A program made the position numbers and the translations under genes. A stretch of DNA of 64,000 nt from NCBI GenBank assembly GCA_028564705.1, contig JAPXFQ010001795.1, positions 124,001 through 188,000 of the forward strand. Direction: 5' to 3'. Below, one piece after another: positions 1 through 12,091 of this stretch (position 1 is its first letter; every line of letters begins with the position of its first letter). This DNA is from Apricaphanius iberus. Taxonomy: Eukaryota > Chordata > Actinopteri > Cyprinodontiformes > Aphaniidae. The notes under the pieces were generated by a model that was not told the origin of the DNA, did not search any database, and saw only the letters and a program-made list of their open reading frames with translations.

Positions 1-9
1 AAGAAAAAA

Positions 10-85
10 GTAGAAGAGAGAAAAGTGGTCAGTCTGTCCTCCAACAGTCTAAACCTATAGCAGCATTGTCAAGAATCTACACTCA
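10..85. repeat. Short interspersed-repeat fragment, related to the one near 34.7 kb
   Basis: The stretch reading agaagagagaaaagtgg, then a 'caacagtcta' and 'agcagcat' segment, matches 34672-34740 in order and spacing. The 34.4-34.7 kb copy looks LINE-derived, so this is probably the truncated edge of a second copy cut by the window start. The family name is inference; the similarity between the two places is visible. Confidence 0.4.
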
Positions 86-199
86 GCTTCTCTCACTCCC
101 TCATCATCATCCGCACCTTTCTTCAATCTCCAGCCACTCACCTTATGTCTTTATAACCCGTCACCTCCCTTCAGTCAGCGCCGGATCTTTATGAAGGAT

Positions 200-680
200 A
201 TTTCACTCCAGATATCCACAATTTGTTTTCCCTGCTGTCTTTCTCCTGCTGTCCTGCATCTCCGTTCCTGCCATCCAGACCACCACCATCACTCTGCACC
301 TTAAATAAACAGCTCTGCACATTGCTTCTGCATTTGGGTCCATATCTTCATGCACACAGCCTGACAGAATGATCTGGCCCAAACAGATGGACCCAGCGGA
401 AGCTTCACACTCCAACCTCCTGCTGTCTCTCTGCCAGCCCAAAAGGGGGTGGACAATGAGGAGCAGTATGTGGAGCAGCAGACCTCGCTCATCGGCTCTC
501 GGCTCGCATACTGTGCTCCCGGAAAAGGTCCACGCAGGCATGAGCGGCCATCTCAGCCATGCAGCCAAAGGCAAGAGGCTCCTCCACCATCTCGCCGCAG
601 ACAGACAACGAGGAAGAGCAGTTTCCGGGTCAGCGAAGTTGGCGTCTGCTTCAGCCTGTTAAACCTTCTCCTCCCTTCAG
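200..680. other. No recognisable gene
   Basis: Several open frames overlap here on both strands, but none resembles a known family and none has a convincing start or splice signals. The stretch precedes the minisatellites and shares their moderately GC-rich composition. It could be the unique part of an unrecognised element. Confidence 0.4.
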
Positions 681-689
681 TCCCTGTTT

Positions 690-850
690 CCAGAGCTGCT
701 GGATTTGCCGCCGCCAGAGCTGCTGGATTTGCCGCCGCCAGAGCTGCTGGATTTGCCACCGCCAGAGCTGCTGGACTTTCCTCCGCCAGAGCTGCTGGAC
801 TTTCCTCCACCAGAGCTGCTGGACTTACTGCTCCCAGAACCAGAGATCCT
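690..850. repeat. 24-bp minisatellite, about six copies
   Basis: The unit is close to agctgctggatttgccgccg plus four bases, repeated head to tail with small changes (ccg to cca, att to act). The period is a multiple of three, so one forward frame reads as a Pro-Pro-Pro-Glu-Leu-Leu-Asp repeat. That frame has no domain around it, so I treat it as a tandem repeat and not a gene. A related two-copy repeat of about 45 bp containing gagctcccggaggaggtca lies at 975-1065. Confidence 0.75.
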
Positions 851-974
851 CATTGCTGCAGTATTCCTGGCCCGTACAGCTGTAGCTCTTCAGCCTGGGG
901 CAGGTCATAGGACACCCGCACCACATCTTCGGCCCCCCCATGCCTGCAACTCGCCTGGATCTTGGGGTCCCCAT

Positions 975-1065
975 ATTAGAGCTCCCGGAGGAGGTCAGGG
1001 ATGACCCTCCTCTGCTGTTAGAGCTCCCGGAGGAGGTCAAAGAAGGCCTACCTCTGCCGTCGGCA
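975..1065. repeat. Two-copy tandem repeat of about 45 bp
   Basis: The sequence ttagagctcccggaggaggt occurs twice, about 42-45 bp apart, followed in each case by a cctcctctgc-like or cctacctctgc-like segment. It is probably part of the same low-complexity block as the 24-bp minisatellite upstream. Confidence 0.5.
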
Positions 1066-1424
1066 CAATTGCCAGCAGGGTATGTGGCAGCTGCTGTCTT
1101 TTTAGGCATCTCAGCAGCAGCCCTTCAGCACCTGCCTTACCAGCGTCACTAGCCAGGTTCCTTCATTTCCGTCAGTGGGAAACTACCAGGTCCCTCTCCC
1201 TCCGCCGACGACCAGCCAAGCTTCCCCGCCGCTGGCTCGTCCGCAAGAGAGGATCTCCGGGCCGTCCGCCCGTCTCACGTCCCGCCAAGGGATGTCTGTC
1301 CAACTTCCCGCTTGACCTACAGGTCCCCAAGGGAGGACCGCCGGACTCTCCGCCCATTTCCCATCCCACCAAGGGACGTCCGTCCAGCTTCCCACTGCAC
1401 CTCCAGGCCCGTCCAGCCAGACGA

Positions 1425-1845
1425 CATCAGTCGGGCCGCTCATCCAGCTAAAGGACGCCATCCGAGTCAACCGCCCGGCTCCCGTCCCGTGAGAGGACGC
1501 CATTCGGGTCGACTGCCCGGCTCCCGTCCCGTGAGAGAACGCCATCTGGGTCGACCGCCCGGCTCCCCTACCATGAGAGGACGTCATCCGGGTCGACCGC
1601 CCGGCTCCCCTACCGTGAGAGGACGCCCTCCGGGTCGACCGCCCGACGCTCGTCCCGTGAGAGGACGCCATCCGGGTCGCCCGACCGAAGCCCGTCCCGT
1701 CAGAGGACGTCATCCGGGTCGCCCGCCCGAAGCCCGTCCCGTCAGAGGACGTCATCCGGGTCGCCCGCCCGAAGCCCGTCCCGTCAGAGAACGCCATCCG
1801 GGCTGCCCTCCCGACTCATCTCCCACAAGGGGACGCCATCCGGGC
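1425..1845. repeat. 42-bp GC-rich minisatellite, about ten copies
   Basis: The unit is built on cgtcccgtgagaggacgcca followed by tccgggtcgaccgcccg, with about ten head-to-tail copies. Because 42 is divisible by three, both strands stay open: an Arg/Pro/Gly-rich 14-residue repeat forward and a Ser/Gly/Thr-rich one in reverse. The flanks carry no coding signature. It is far more CpG-rich than the surrounding sequence. Confidence 0.8.
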
Positions 1846-1910
1846 TCTGGTATCATCAGCATAACTGTGGAAATTAATTCCATGTCGTCTAATTATTTTA
1901 CCATTTGGAA

Positions 1911-1912
<2 letters not shown>

Positions 1913-1951
<39 letters not shown>
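1913..1951. repeat. (TA)n microsatellite
   Basis: An uninterrupted run of about 19 TA dinucleotides lies directly beside the LINE fragment. Confidence 0.95.
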
Positions 1952-1954
<3 letters not shown>

Positions 1955-1959
1955 AAGAG

Positions 1960-2645
1960 AATCGGTCCAAGCACAGAACCCTGTGGCACTCCACAAGTAA
2001 CCCTTGAGTGTGAAGATTTATCATTGACATGAACAAACTGGAATCTGTTGGACAGATATGATTTAAACCAGCGAAACTTCCCTTGATCCCTACAACATGT
2101 TCAACCCTTTCTAAGAGAATATTATGATTGACTCTGTCAAAAGCAGCACTGAGATCTAGCATGACCAGAACAGTCACACATCCATTATCTGAGGCCATTA
2201 GTATATTATTAGTAATGTATACCAGTGCTGTTTCAGTGCTAGGATGAGTTCTAAAACCTGATTGAAATTCTTCGAACAGGTTGTTGCTCTTTAGATGCTC
2301 ACATACTTGATTAGCAACTATTTTCTCAAGAATTTTGGATAAGAAAGGAAGGTTAGATATAGGTCTGTAATTAGCTAAATAATCTTGATCCAGGGAGGGT
2401 TTCTTAAGTAAAGGTTTAATTACAGCAACCTTAAATTCCTGTGGCACATATCGATTTATTAAAGATACATTCATCATGTCTAAAATAGGGCCAGTAAGGG
2501 CCAAATATTTCTTGAAAACTGTTGACTCAACATCAGCTTGCATTTGTCCTACGATGTGAGTAACCTTAAAGAGACTCTCAGAAATATTTTCTGAATTTTC
2601 TGCCAATTCAAAGCTATGCAGAGGAAACTTTATGTGAGCCAGCAC
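1960..2645 (-). mobile_element. LINE reverse-transcriptase fragment (L2/CR1-like), antisense
   Basis: The minus strand encodes part of a non-LTR retrotransposon reverse transcriptase. Visible motifs in order are the palm segment YRPISNLPFLSKILEK, a fingers segment with FQSGFRTHPSTETAL, and motif A as DLSAAFDRVNHNILL. These are standard in L2/CR1-type elements of fish. After motif A the expected Gly-Ile-Pro-Gln-Gly block is frame-disrupted near 1970-2000. The endonuclease and the C-terminal half are absent. Related fragments lie near 28.2 kb (antisense) and 30.1 kb (sense). It is a dead copy. Confidence 0.85.
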
Positions 2646-2699
2646 TCAAACTTATGGAAGAGATGAAAACTAATATTGCAAACTGCAAGAGGGAATGCT

Positions 2700-3230
2700 A
2701 TGAAATGCATCTGTCATCAGGTTGAGAACAGTACAAAAGCAGTGTTTTGAACTTTATTTAAAATAAAAAGCAATAAAACAATCTAATGTAAAAGGTGAGA
2801 ACAAGAGTACCATCTTATGTCATAAATTTGAGACCAAGAGTGTTGTGACTGTAACTTAAAATGAAAGAAAGAAAGCAAATATCAGTCTGATGTAATGAAG
2901 TTGAGAATACTAGTAATATCTGATGCCATAACATCACATCAAAAGTAGTAGTTTGAAATACATTTAGAATAAAAAGTAAAAAAGTTCACATCATTCTGAC
3001 GTTCTGAGGTTGAGAACAATAGTACCATATGATATAAGACCATAACAGTATAGTGATTGTTACTCAAAATATGAAGTATAAAGCAAAAATCAATCTATTG
3101 TAATAAAGTTGAGGAAAAGAGTACCATATTTTGTCTAATATTAAGAACAAGAGTAACATATGATGTCATAACATCAGAAAAAGAGTAGTGTTATGAATGT
3201 ATGTCTATGTATGTATATGGCAAAGAAGAA
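2700..3230. repeat. Degenerate copies of the 33-bp repeat
   Basis: Scattered units such as gttgagaacaagagtacca and catcttatgtcataaatttg can be read here, separated by diverged or indel-rich spacers. They match the monomer of the main array at 5.4-12.1 kb. This is probably the decayed edge of the same locus, later separated from the main block by the Ngaro-like insertion. Confidence 0.65.
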
Positions 3231-3919
3231 TGTATTTGAATATGTAAAGATATAAATATATAGAGAAAAAAAGCAAGAATGTGATTTTAAGATGATTGTT
3301 TATGGACACTTAAATATTGATTTTTTATAATAAAAATAAGAATAAACTGACAGAGGATTTTATTAACACAATTTACTGTCTGAATTTAGATCTACAAGGA
3401 TAACATCCAACAGTGCCACACTCACTTGATAAAACACTCACTGATAACCACTTGTTGCCTTATTTTCAATAAGGCTAAGATTGGTATGTTAATATGTGAC
3501 ATCAGTGATCATTTGCCGATAATCACTGTGCTTGAGAGTAAATGTAAGGCTCACAAAGAACCAGTTGTGTAATACAAAACACTGAGATCAGATTAATCAC
3601 TTAAAGCATCTAGAAATGGCTCATTAGGATATAACTGGGACTGAGTGTGTAAGAATAGTAATATACATGATGCTTATCATGCTTTTCAGAGTATATTTAA
3701 AATGCTTTCATCAGCATGGACCACGCTTACAGAGATTAGATTTGTTTAGATTCGAGCATTTATTGACAAAAGGTTAGATAGATGGTGTGTCTGGAAGGAT
3801 GCACTGATGGAGGCTTGTAGACTCTGTGTGGGGGTGCAGTCTTCGGAAGTCGGTCTTCTTCTCGAGCCTGCTCAGGACCCCCAAAGTTGGTCATTATTTA
3901 ACAAAGCAAGGAATGAGCA
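3231..3919. other. No gene seen
   Basis: AT-rich sequence without recognisable coding or repeat structure. The right end is next to the tyrosine-recombinase fragment and may be that element's 3' flank. Confidence 0.4.
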
Positions 3920-4462
3920 TGGTGCAGATCGTCGGGATTATTATGAATGTAAGAACGGTATGCTAAGGATGACAAACGAACTAGGATTTGAATAGTCTTG
4001 TCGGAAATGCCTAACTGAGAAGCTGAAGTGGCTGCGCCTATACAGATGGAGTGGATTGAATAATGCTCAGGGTTGATGCCAGATCTAAACAGGATTGATT
4101 AGAAGAGAAGAGTAACCGTAACAGATTGTATAGATGCAGCGGGTAAGGAGGTCAGAGGTTATAGGGAATCGGTGATTAGGTTAAGGTGTTTCTTGATTCT
4201 TAAGACCTTTGAGCAGCATGGATATGTGGTTATGGGAGAGAGCTGGACGGGAGTTGCCGGTAGCCAGTTTAATGAAGAAATGAATGCCAGAAAGGTATGA
4301 TTGAATAGTGGAAACGCGGATTTGTAGGATTGTATGTGAATAGGTAATGAAGTGGCGAATAGAAGACGGGATGAGTGAAGGGAATGGAAGGTTATACGTT
4401 ACATAGAAACTTTTAAAAACTGTTCCATCCTGAAAGATAAGATGAGAGAGTTCTAGGAGCAA
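3920..4462 (-). pseudogene. Tyrosine recombinase of a Ngaro-like retroelement, inactivated
   Basis: Read on the minus strand, 4462-4181 gives a core-binding-like segment containing STIQSYLSGIHFF. Further on, 4090-3930 gives the catalytic end with HSICIGAATSA followed by a SSLAYRSYI-type block. In active family members the first block is His-x-x-Arg. Here the arginine position is cysteine, so the catalytic arginine is missing. There are also frame breaks between the two parts. The order, RNase H then directly the recombinase, matches Ngaro-type elements better than DIRS1, which usually carries a methyltransferase-like domain. Family assignment is inference from motif order. Confidence 0.7.
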
Positions 4463-4499
4463 TGCTGTTGAGGATAGCGTTCTGAGAAATGATGGAGAG

Positions 4500-4995
4500 G
4501 TCTTGAAGCTGTGTAGTTAGTTGTAGATGGTTGCTGAAAACGGTGGGATCGGAGTTGGATGAGTATCTGCGTCTGGAGCCAAGGACCTGAATTTCTGGAA
4601 AGAGAGGCGAGAGAGTGAATCAGCGATGGAATTTCGATGGCTAGATACATGAGCAGCACGGAGAATGTATTGAAGTTTGGCTGACGCCAGAGTGAGTCTA
4701 CGAATGAACTGAGTGATGCAGGATGAAAGTGAACGGCCTTTGTTTATGATGTCAACAATGGCAGAGTTGTCTGAATAGATAAGAATAAAGTGTTGAGACC
4801 ATTCATCCCCTCCAAAAAAGGGCTGCAATCACAATGGGATCGATTTCATAATGAGCGGATGAGAAAGAGGCCGACTGGAGCGGCAAACGTTCAAACTCGG
4901 GGGCCATGTTGAAGCAAACCGCCTTCCATTGTAGAAACCACCAAAACCTGCAGAGGGTGCTGCATCGGTAAATAGCCGGATGTCATCTGGATGAG
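4500..4995 (-). pseudogene. RNase H of the same Ngaro-like retroelement
   Basis: On the minus strand, 4995-4830 reads as an RNase H start (LFTDAAPS followed by GFGGFYNG), and 4828-4517 continues with IYSDNSAIVDIINKG and the end block NSIADSLSRLSFQKF. This is the RNase H region of YR retroelements, where the first Asp and the SDN Asp are catalytic. The reading frame changes near 4828-4860, so the copy is broken. The tyrosine recombinase follows immediately downstream on the same strand. The reverse transcriptase upstream is not recognisable beyond about 5.2 kb. Confidence 0.75.
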
Positions 4996-5400
4996 AAATT
5001 CATAACGTCATTGTAGAAGAATGAAATGCCGTTCCAAGAAGAAAGAAATTCGTTTACGAGACCACAGTCTGAGCGACGCTAATGGCTAGGTGCTCGGGTT
5101 TAAATAGATCACAGAGTAATTAGGAATGGAATTCAGGTGTGAGATGCCAGGTGAGTCGGATCCGAGTAGATTACTGAGAGAATACTGAATATGAGGCGTG
5201 GTCCAGCTCACGAACCTAAGTTAACATATTAACTTAGATATGTGACAAAACATGCCGAGTGAAGAAAACAAGTGGAGGGCCTAAACAGAAAAAGGTCCAT
5301 CACTGGGTTACAAAAAGTTTGCTAAATGCTAGTAAGAAAAATGTTATATTGTACAAACAATTTATAAAGCTAAGAACAAAAGAAGCAGAAAATAGGAACA
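4996..5400. other. Probable flank of the Ngaro-like element
   Basis: The stretch continues 5' of the RNase H on the minus strand, where reverse transcriptase would be expected. I can see only scattered weakly similar codons and no motif. The 33-bp repeat begins again after about 5400. Confidence 0.35.
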
Positions 5401-8400
5401 AAAAGCATATATTATAATACAAGTATAATCTGATGTTATAAGATCAGAACAACAATAGTAGTGTGAACTTTATTTTGAATAAAAAGTAAGAAAGCAATAA
5501 AAAAACTGATCTCATAAGGTTGAGAACAAGAGTAAGATCTAATGTAATATGTTTGAGAAGAAGAATACCATCTTTTGTCTAAGACTGAAAACGAGAATAC
5601 TATCCCATGTAATTAAGGTTGAGAACAAGACTACCACCTGATGTCATAATTTAGAACAAGAGTACCATCTAATTTCATAAAGTTGAGAACAAGAATACCA
5701 TTGGATGTCATGGAGTTGAGAACAAGAATAAAATCTGATATAATAAAGGTGAAAACATGTGTTACATATGATGTCTTAAAGTTGAGAACACGAGTACCAG
5801 CTGATGTCATAAAATTGAGAACAAGAGTACCCTCTGATGTCATAAAATTGAGAAAAAGAATGAAATCTGATATAATAAAGGTGAAAGCATTTGTTACATA
5901 TGATGTCATAAAGCTGAAAACACGAGTAACAGCTGATGTCATAAAGTTGATAACAAAATTACTATCTGATGTCATGAAGTTTAGAACAAGAGTAACCTCT
6001 GATGTAATAAAGTTGAGAAATAGAGTATCAGCTGATGTCATAAGGTTGAGAACAAAAGTACCGTCTGATATAATAAAGTTGGGGAAAAGAATACCATATG
6101 ATGTCATAAAGTTTAGAACAAGAAAAACATCTGATATAATAAAGGTGAAAACATTTGATAGATATGATGTCATAAAGCTGAGAACACGAGTACCATTTGA
6201 TGTCATAAAGTTAAGAAAAAGAGTACCGTCTGATATAATAAAGTTGAGAGAAAGAGTCCTATCTGATGTCATAAAGTTGAGAACAGGAGTACCATCTAAT
6301 GTAATAAAGATGAGAACAAAATTAGTATCTGATGTCATAAAGTTGAGAACAAGAGAACCATATTATGTCATAAAGTTGAGAACCAGAATAACATCGGATG
6401 TCATGGAGTTGAGTACAAGAACAAAATCTGATATAATACAGGTGAAAACATGTGTTACATATGATGTCATAAAGCTGAGAACACGAGAACCAGCTGATGT
6501 CATAAAGTTGAGAACAAAATTAGTATCTGATGTCATAAAGTTGAGAACAAAATTACTATTTGATATAATAAAGTTGAGAAAAAGAGTACCCTCTGATGTC
6601 ATAAAGTTTAAAAATAGAATAATATCTGATATAATAAAGGGGAAAACATTTGTTACATATGATGTCATAAAGCTGAGAACATGAGTACCAGCTGATGTAA
6701 TAAAGTTGAGAAATAGAGTATAATCTCATGTCATAAAGTTTAGAACAAGAATACCATATGATGTCATAAAGTTTAGAACAAGAATAACATCTGATATAAT
6801 AAAGGTGAAAACATTTGATACATATAATGTCATACAGCTGAGAACACGAAAACCAGCTGATGTCAATAAGTTGATAACAAAATTACTATCTGATATAATA
6901 AAGTTGAGAAAAAGAGTACCAGCTGATGTCATAAAGTTGAGAAATAGAGTACCGTCTGATATAATAAAGTTGAGAGAAAGAGTCCTATCTGATGTCATAA
7001 AGTTGAGAACACGAGAACCAGCTGATGTCAATAAGTTGATAACAAAATTACTATCTGATATAATAAAGTGGAGAACAAGAATAACATCTGATGTCATAAA
7101 GTTGAGATAAAGAGTATCATCTCATGTCATAAAGTTAATAACAACAGTACTATATGATGTCATAAAATTTAGAACAAGAGTACCATGTGATGTCATAAAG
7201 TTGAGAACAAAATTACTATCTGATATAATAAAGGTGAAAACATTTGATAGATATGATGTCATAAAGCTGAGAACACGAGTACCAGCTGATGTCATAAAGT
7301 TGAGAAAAAAAGTATCATCTGATGTCATAAAGTTAAAAAAAAGAGTTCCAGCTGATGTAATAAAGTTCAGAAAAAAAATACTATCTGATGTCATAAATTT
7401 GAGAACAATAGAACAATCTGATGTCATAAAATTAAGAACAAGAATAAACTCTGATGTCATAAAGTTTAGAACAAGAATAACATCTGATGTCATAAAGTTA
7501 AAAAAAGAGAATCGTCTGATATAAAAAAGTTGAGAACAAAATTATTATCTGATGTCATAAACATGAGAAAAAGAGTACAGTCTGATATAATAAAGTTGAG
7601 AACACGAGTACCAGCTTATGTAATAAAGTTGAGAAATAGAGTATAATCTCATGTCATAAAGTTTAGAACAAGAAAAACATCTGATATAATAAAGGTGAAA
7701 ACATTTGTTACATATGATGTCATAAAGCTGAGAACACGAGAACCAGCTGATGTCAAAAAGTTGATACCAAAATTACTATCTGATATAATAAAGTTGAGAA
7801 AAAGAGTACAATCTGATGTCATAAAGTTGAGAACAAAATTACTATCGGATGTCATAAAGTTGAGAACACGAGTACCATCTGTTATAATAAAGTTGAGATA
7901 AAGAGTACTATCTGATGTCATAAAGCTGAGAACACGAGTACCAGCTGATGTCATAAACTTGAGAAAAAAAGTATCATCTGATGTCATAAAGTTAAAAAAA
8001 AGAGAACCGTCTGATATAAAAAAGTTGAGAACAAAATTACTATCTGATGTCTTAAAGTTCAGAACAAGAAAAACATCTGATATAATAAAGGTGAAAACAT
8101 TTGTTACATATGATGTCATAAAGCTGAGAACACGAGAACCAGCTGATGTCATAAAGTTGATAACAAAATTACTATCTGATATGATAAAGTTGAAAAAAGA
8201 GTAGCGTCTGATATAATAAAGTTGAGAACAAAATTACTATCTGATGTCATAAAGTTAAAAAAAGAGAATCGTCTGATATAAAAAAGTTGAGAACAAAATT
8301 ATTATCTGATGTCATAAACATGAGAAAAAGAGTACAGTCTGATATAATAAAGTTGAGAGAAAGAGTCCTATCTGATGTCATAAAGTTGAGAACAAAATGA

Positions 8401-11400
8401 GTATCTGATGTCATAAAGTTGAGAACAAGAGAACCATATTATGTCATAAAGTTGAGAACCAGAATAACATCGGATGTCATGGAGTTGAGTACAAGAACAA
8501 AATCTGATATAAAACAGGTGAAAACATGTGTTACATATGATGTCATAAAGCTGAGAACACGAAAACCAGCTGATGTCATAAAGTTTAGAAAAAGATTACC
8601 GTCTCATATAATTAAACTTGAGAACAAAATTACTATCTGATGTCATAAAGTTAAATATAAGAGTACTGTCTGATGTCATAAAGTTGAGAACACCAGTACC
8701 ATCTGATGTCATAAAGTTGAGAAAAAGAGTACAATCTGATATAATAAAGTTGAGAACACGAGTACCAGCTTATGTAATAAAGTTGAGAAATAGAGTATAA
8801 TCTCATGTCATAAAGTTTAGAACAAGAAAAACATCTGATATAATAAAGGTGAAAACATTTGTTACATATGATGTCATAAAGCTGAGAACACGAGAACCAG
8901 CTGATGTCAAAAAGTTGATACCAAAATTACTATCTGATATAATAAAGTTGAGAAAAAGAGTACCGTCTGATATAATAAAGTTGAAAACAAAATTACTATC
9001 TGATGTCATAAAGTTGAGAACAAGAGTAAACTCTGATCTAATAAAGTGGAGAAACGGAATATCATCTCATATCATAAAGTTAATAACAAGAATGCTATCT
9101 GATGTCATAAAGTTGAGAACAAGAATAACATCTGATGTCATAAAGGTTAGAAAAAGAGTACTATCTGATATAAAAAAGTTGAGGACAAAATTACTCTCTG
9201 ATGTCATAAAGTTAAATACAAGAGGACCGTGTGATGTCATAAAGTTGAGAACAAAATTAAAATTTATGTCATAAAGTGGAGAACAAGAATAACATCTGAT
9301 GTCATAAAGTTGAGATAAAGAGTATCATCTCATGTCATAAAGTTAATAACAACAGTACTATATGATGTCATAAAATTTAGAACAAGAGTACCATGTGATG
9401 TCATAAAGTTGATACAAAAATTACTATCTGATATAATAAAGTTGAGAAAAAGAATATCACATTATGTCATAAAGTTTAGAACAAGAATAACATCTGATAT
9501 AATAAAGGTGAAAACATTTGATAGATATGATGTCATAAAGCTGAGAACACGAGTACCATTTGATGTCATAAAGTTAAGAAAAAGAGTACCGTCTGATATA
9601 ATAAAGTTGAGAGAAAGAGTCCTATCTGATGTCATAAAGTTGAGAACAGGAGTACCATCTAATGTAATAAAGTTGAGAACAAAATTAGTATCTGATGTCA
9701 TAAAGTTGAGAACAAAATTACTATCTGATGTCATAAAGTTGAGAACAAGAGAACCGTATTATGTCATAAAGTTGAGAACAAGAATAACATCGGATGTCAT
9801 GGAGTTGAGTACAAGAACAAAATCTGATATAATACAGGTGAAAACATGTGTTACATATGATGTCATAAAGCTGAGAACACGAGAACCAGCTGATGTCATA
9901 AAGTTTAGGAAAAGATTACCGTCTCATATAATTAAAGTTGAGAACAAAATTACTATCTGATGTCATAAAGTTAAATACAAGAGTACTGTCTGATGTCATA
10001 AAGTTGAGAAAAAGAGTACAATCTCATATATAATAAAGTTGAGAACACGAGTACCACCTTATGTAATAAAGTTGAGAAATAGAGTATAATCTCATGTCAT
10101 AAAGTTTAGAACAAGAAAAACATCTGATATAATAAAGGTGAAAAAATGTGTTACATATGATGTCATAAAACTGAGAACACGAGAACCAGCTGATGTCAAA
10201 AAGTTGATACCAAAATTACTATCTGATATAATAAAGTTGAGAAAAAGAGTACCCTCTGATGTCATAAAGTTTAAAAATAGAATAATATCTGATATAATAA
10301 AGGGGAAAACATTTGTTACATATGATGTCATAAAGCTGAGAACACGAGTACCAGCTGATGTCATAAAGTTGAGAAATAGAGTATAATCTCATGTCATAAA
10401 GTTTAGAACAAGAATAACATCTGATATAATAAAGGTGAAAACATTTGTTACATATGATGTCATACAGCTGAGAACACGAGAACCAGCTGATGTCAATAAG
10501 TTGATAACAAAATTACTATCTGATATAATAAAGTTGAGAAAAAGAGTACAATCTGATGTCATAAAGTTGAGAAAAAGAGTACCATCTAATGTCATAAATT
10601 TGAGAACAAAATTACAATCTTATATCATAAAGCTGAGAACACGAGTACAGCTGATGTCATAAACTTGAGAAAAAAAGTATCATCTGATGTCATAAAGTTA
10701 AAAAAAAGAGAACCGTCTGATATAAAAAAGTTGAGAACAAAATTATTATCTGATGTCATAAAGATGAGAAAAAGAGTACAGTCTGATATAATAAAGTTGA
10801 GAGAAAGAGTACAATTTGATGTCATAAAGTTGAGAACAAAATTACTATCTGATGTCTTAAAGTTGAGAACAAGAAAAACATCTGATATAATAAAGGTGAA
10901 AACATTTGTTACATATGATGTCATAAAGCTGAGAACACGAGAACCAGCTGATGTCATAAAGTTGATAACAAAATTACTATCTGATATGATAAAGTTGAGA
11001 AAAAGAGTCCTATCTGAATGTCATAAAATCTAGGACAAAATTACTATCCGATGTCATAAAGTTGAGAACAAGAGTAACATCTGATGTCATGAAGTTGAGA
11101 AGAAGAGTACTATCTGATGTCATAAAGTTCAGAACAAAATTATTATCTGATCTCTTAAAGTTAAGAAAAAGAGTACAATCTGATGTCTTAAGGTTGAGAA
11201 CAAGAGTATCTGATGTAATAAGATGAGAACATGTGTTACATATGATGTCATAAAGTTAAGAACAAAAGTACCGTCTGATATAATAAAGTTGAGAAAAAGA
11301 GTCCTATCTGATGTCATAAAGTTGAGATACAGAGTACCGTCTGTTATAATAAAGTTGAGAAAAAGAGTCCTATCTGTTGTCATAAAATCTAGGACAAATT

Positions 11401-12091
11401 TACTATCCGATGTCATAAAGTTGAGAACAAGAGTAACATCTGATGTCAAAAGGTTGTGAATAAGAGTAACATCTGATGTCATAGAGTTGAGAACACGAGT
11501 ACCAGCTGATGTCATAAAGTTGAGAAAAAGAGTACCCTCTGATGTCATAAAGTTGAGAAAAAGAGTACCCTCCGATGTCATAAAGTTCAGAACAAAATTA
11601 CTATCTGATCTCTTAAAGTTAAGAAAAAGAGTACAATCTGATGTCATAAAGTTGAGAAAAAGATTACTATCTGATGTCATAAAGTTTAGAACAAGAATAA
11701 CATCTGATGACATGGAGTGGAGAAAAAAATTACAATCCAATGTCATGGAGTTGAGAACAAGAATAAAATGTGATGTAATAAAGGTAATAACATGTGCTAC
11801 ATATGTTGTCATAAAGTTGAGAACACGATTACCAGCTAATGTAATAAAGTTTAGAACAAGAGTACCATCTGATGTCATAAAGTTGAGAACAAAATTACAA
11901 TCGGATGTCAAAGTTGAGAAAAATAGTACAGTCTGATATAATAAAGTTTAGAACAAGAATAACATCTTATTTCATAAAGTTGAGAAATAGAGTACCGTCA
12001 GATATAATAAAGTGGAGAGAAAGAGTCCTATCTGATTTCATAAAGTTGAGAACAGGAGTACCAGCTAATGTAATAAAGTTGAGAACAAGAG
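5400..12091. repeat. Main block of a 33-bp tandem repeat array, about 200 copies
   Basis: The monomer is 33 bp: gatgtcataaagttgagaac followed by aagagtaccatct. A second class begins gatataataaagttgagaaa. A recurring series of diverged monomers runs 'aaggtgaaaacatttgttac', then 'aaagctgagaacacgag', then 'ttgataacaaaattactatc'. Larger blocks are duplicated: sequence at 7621 recurs at 8775 and 10064, and sequence at 6181 recurs at 9544. Long open frames on both strands (up to 333 codons plus, 260 codons minus) follow from the 33-bp period and a stop-free consensus. Every unit contains TGATGTCA, one base from a CRE. I do not recognise the family. Confidence 0.93.

Noticed and set aside
1183..2007. 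Overlapping open frames of 204 and 231 codons
   Set aside because: Both are translations of the 42-bp minisatellite on opposite strands, one of them running into the TA microsatellite.
5683..6684. 333-codon plus-strand open frame, and similar frames across the array on both strands
   Set aside because: It is the 33-bp repeat read in a stop-free frame. The opposite strand is equally open, there is no domain, and no start context or flanking exon supports a gene.
5400..12091. CRISPR-like regular repeats
   Set aside because: The repeat is head-to-tail with no unique spacers, and the sequence is eukaryotic.
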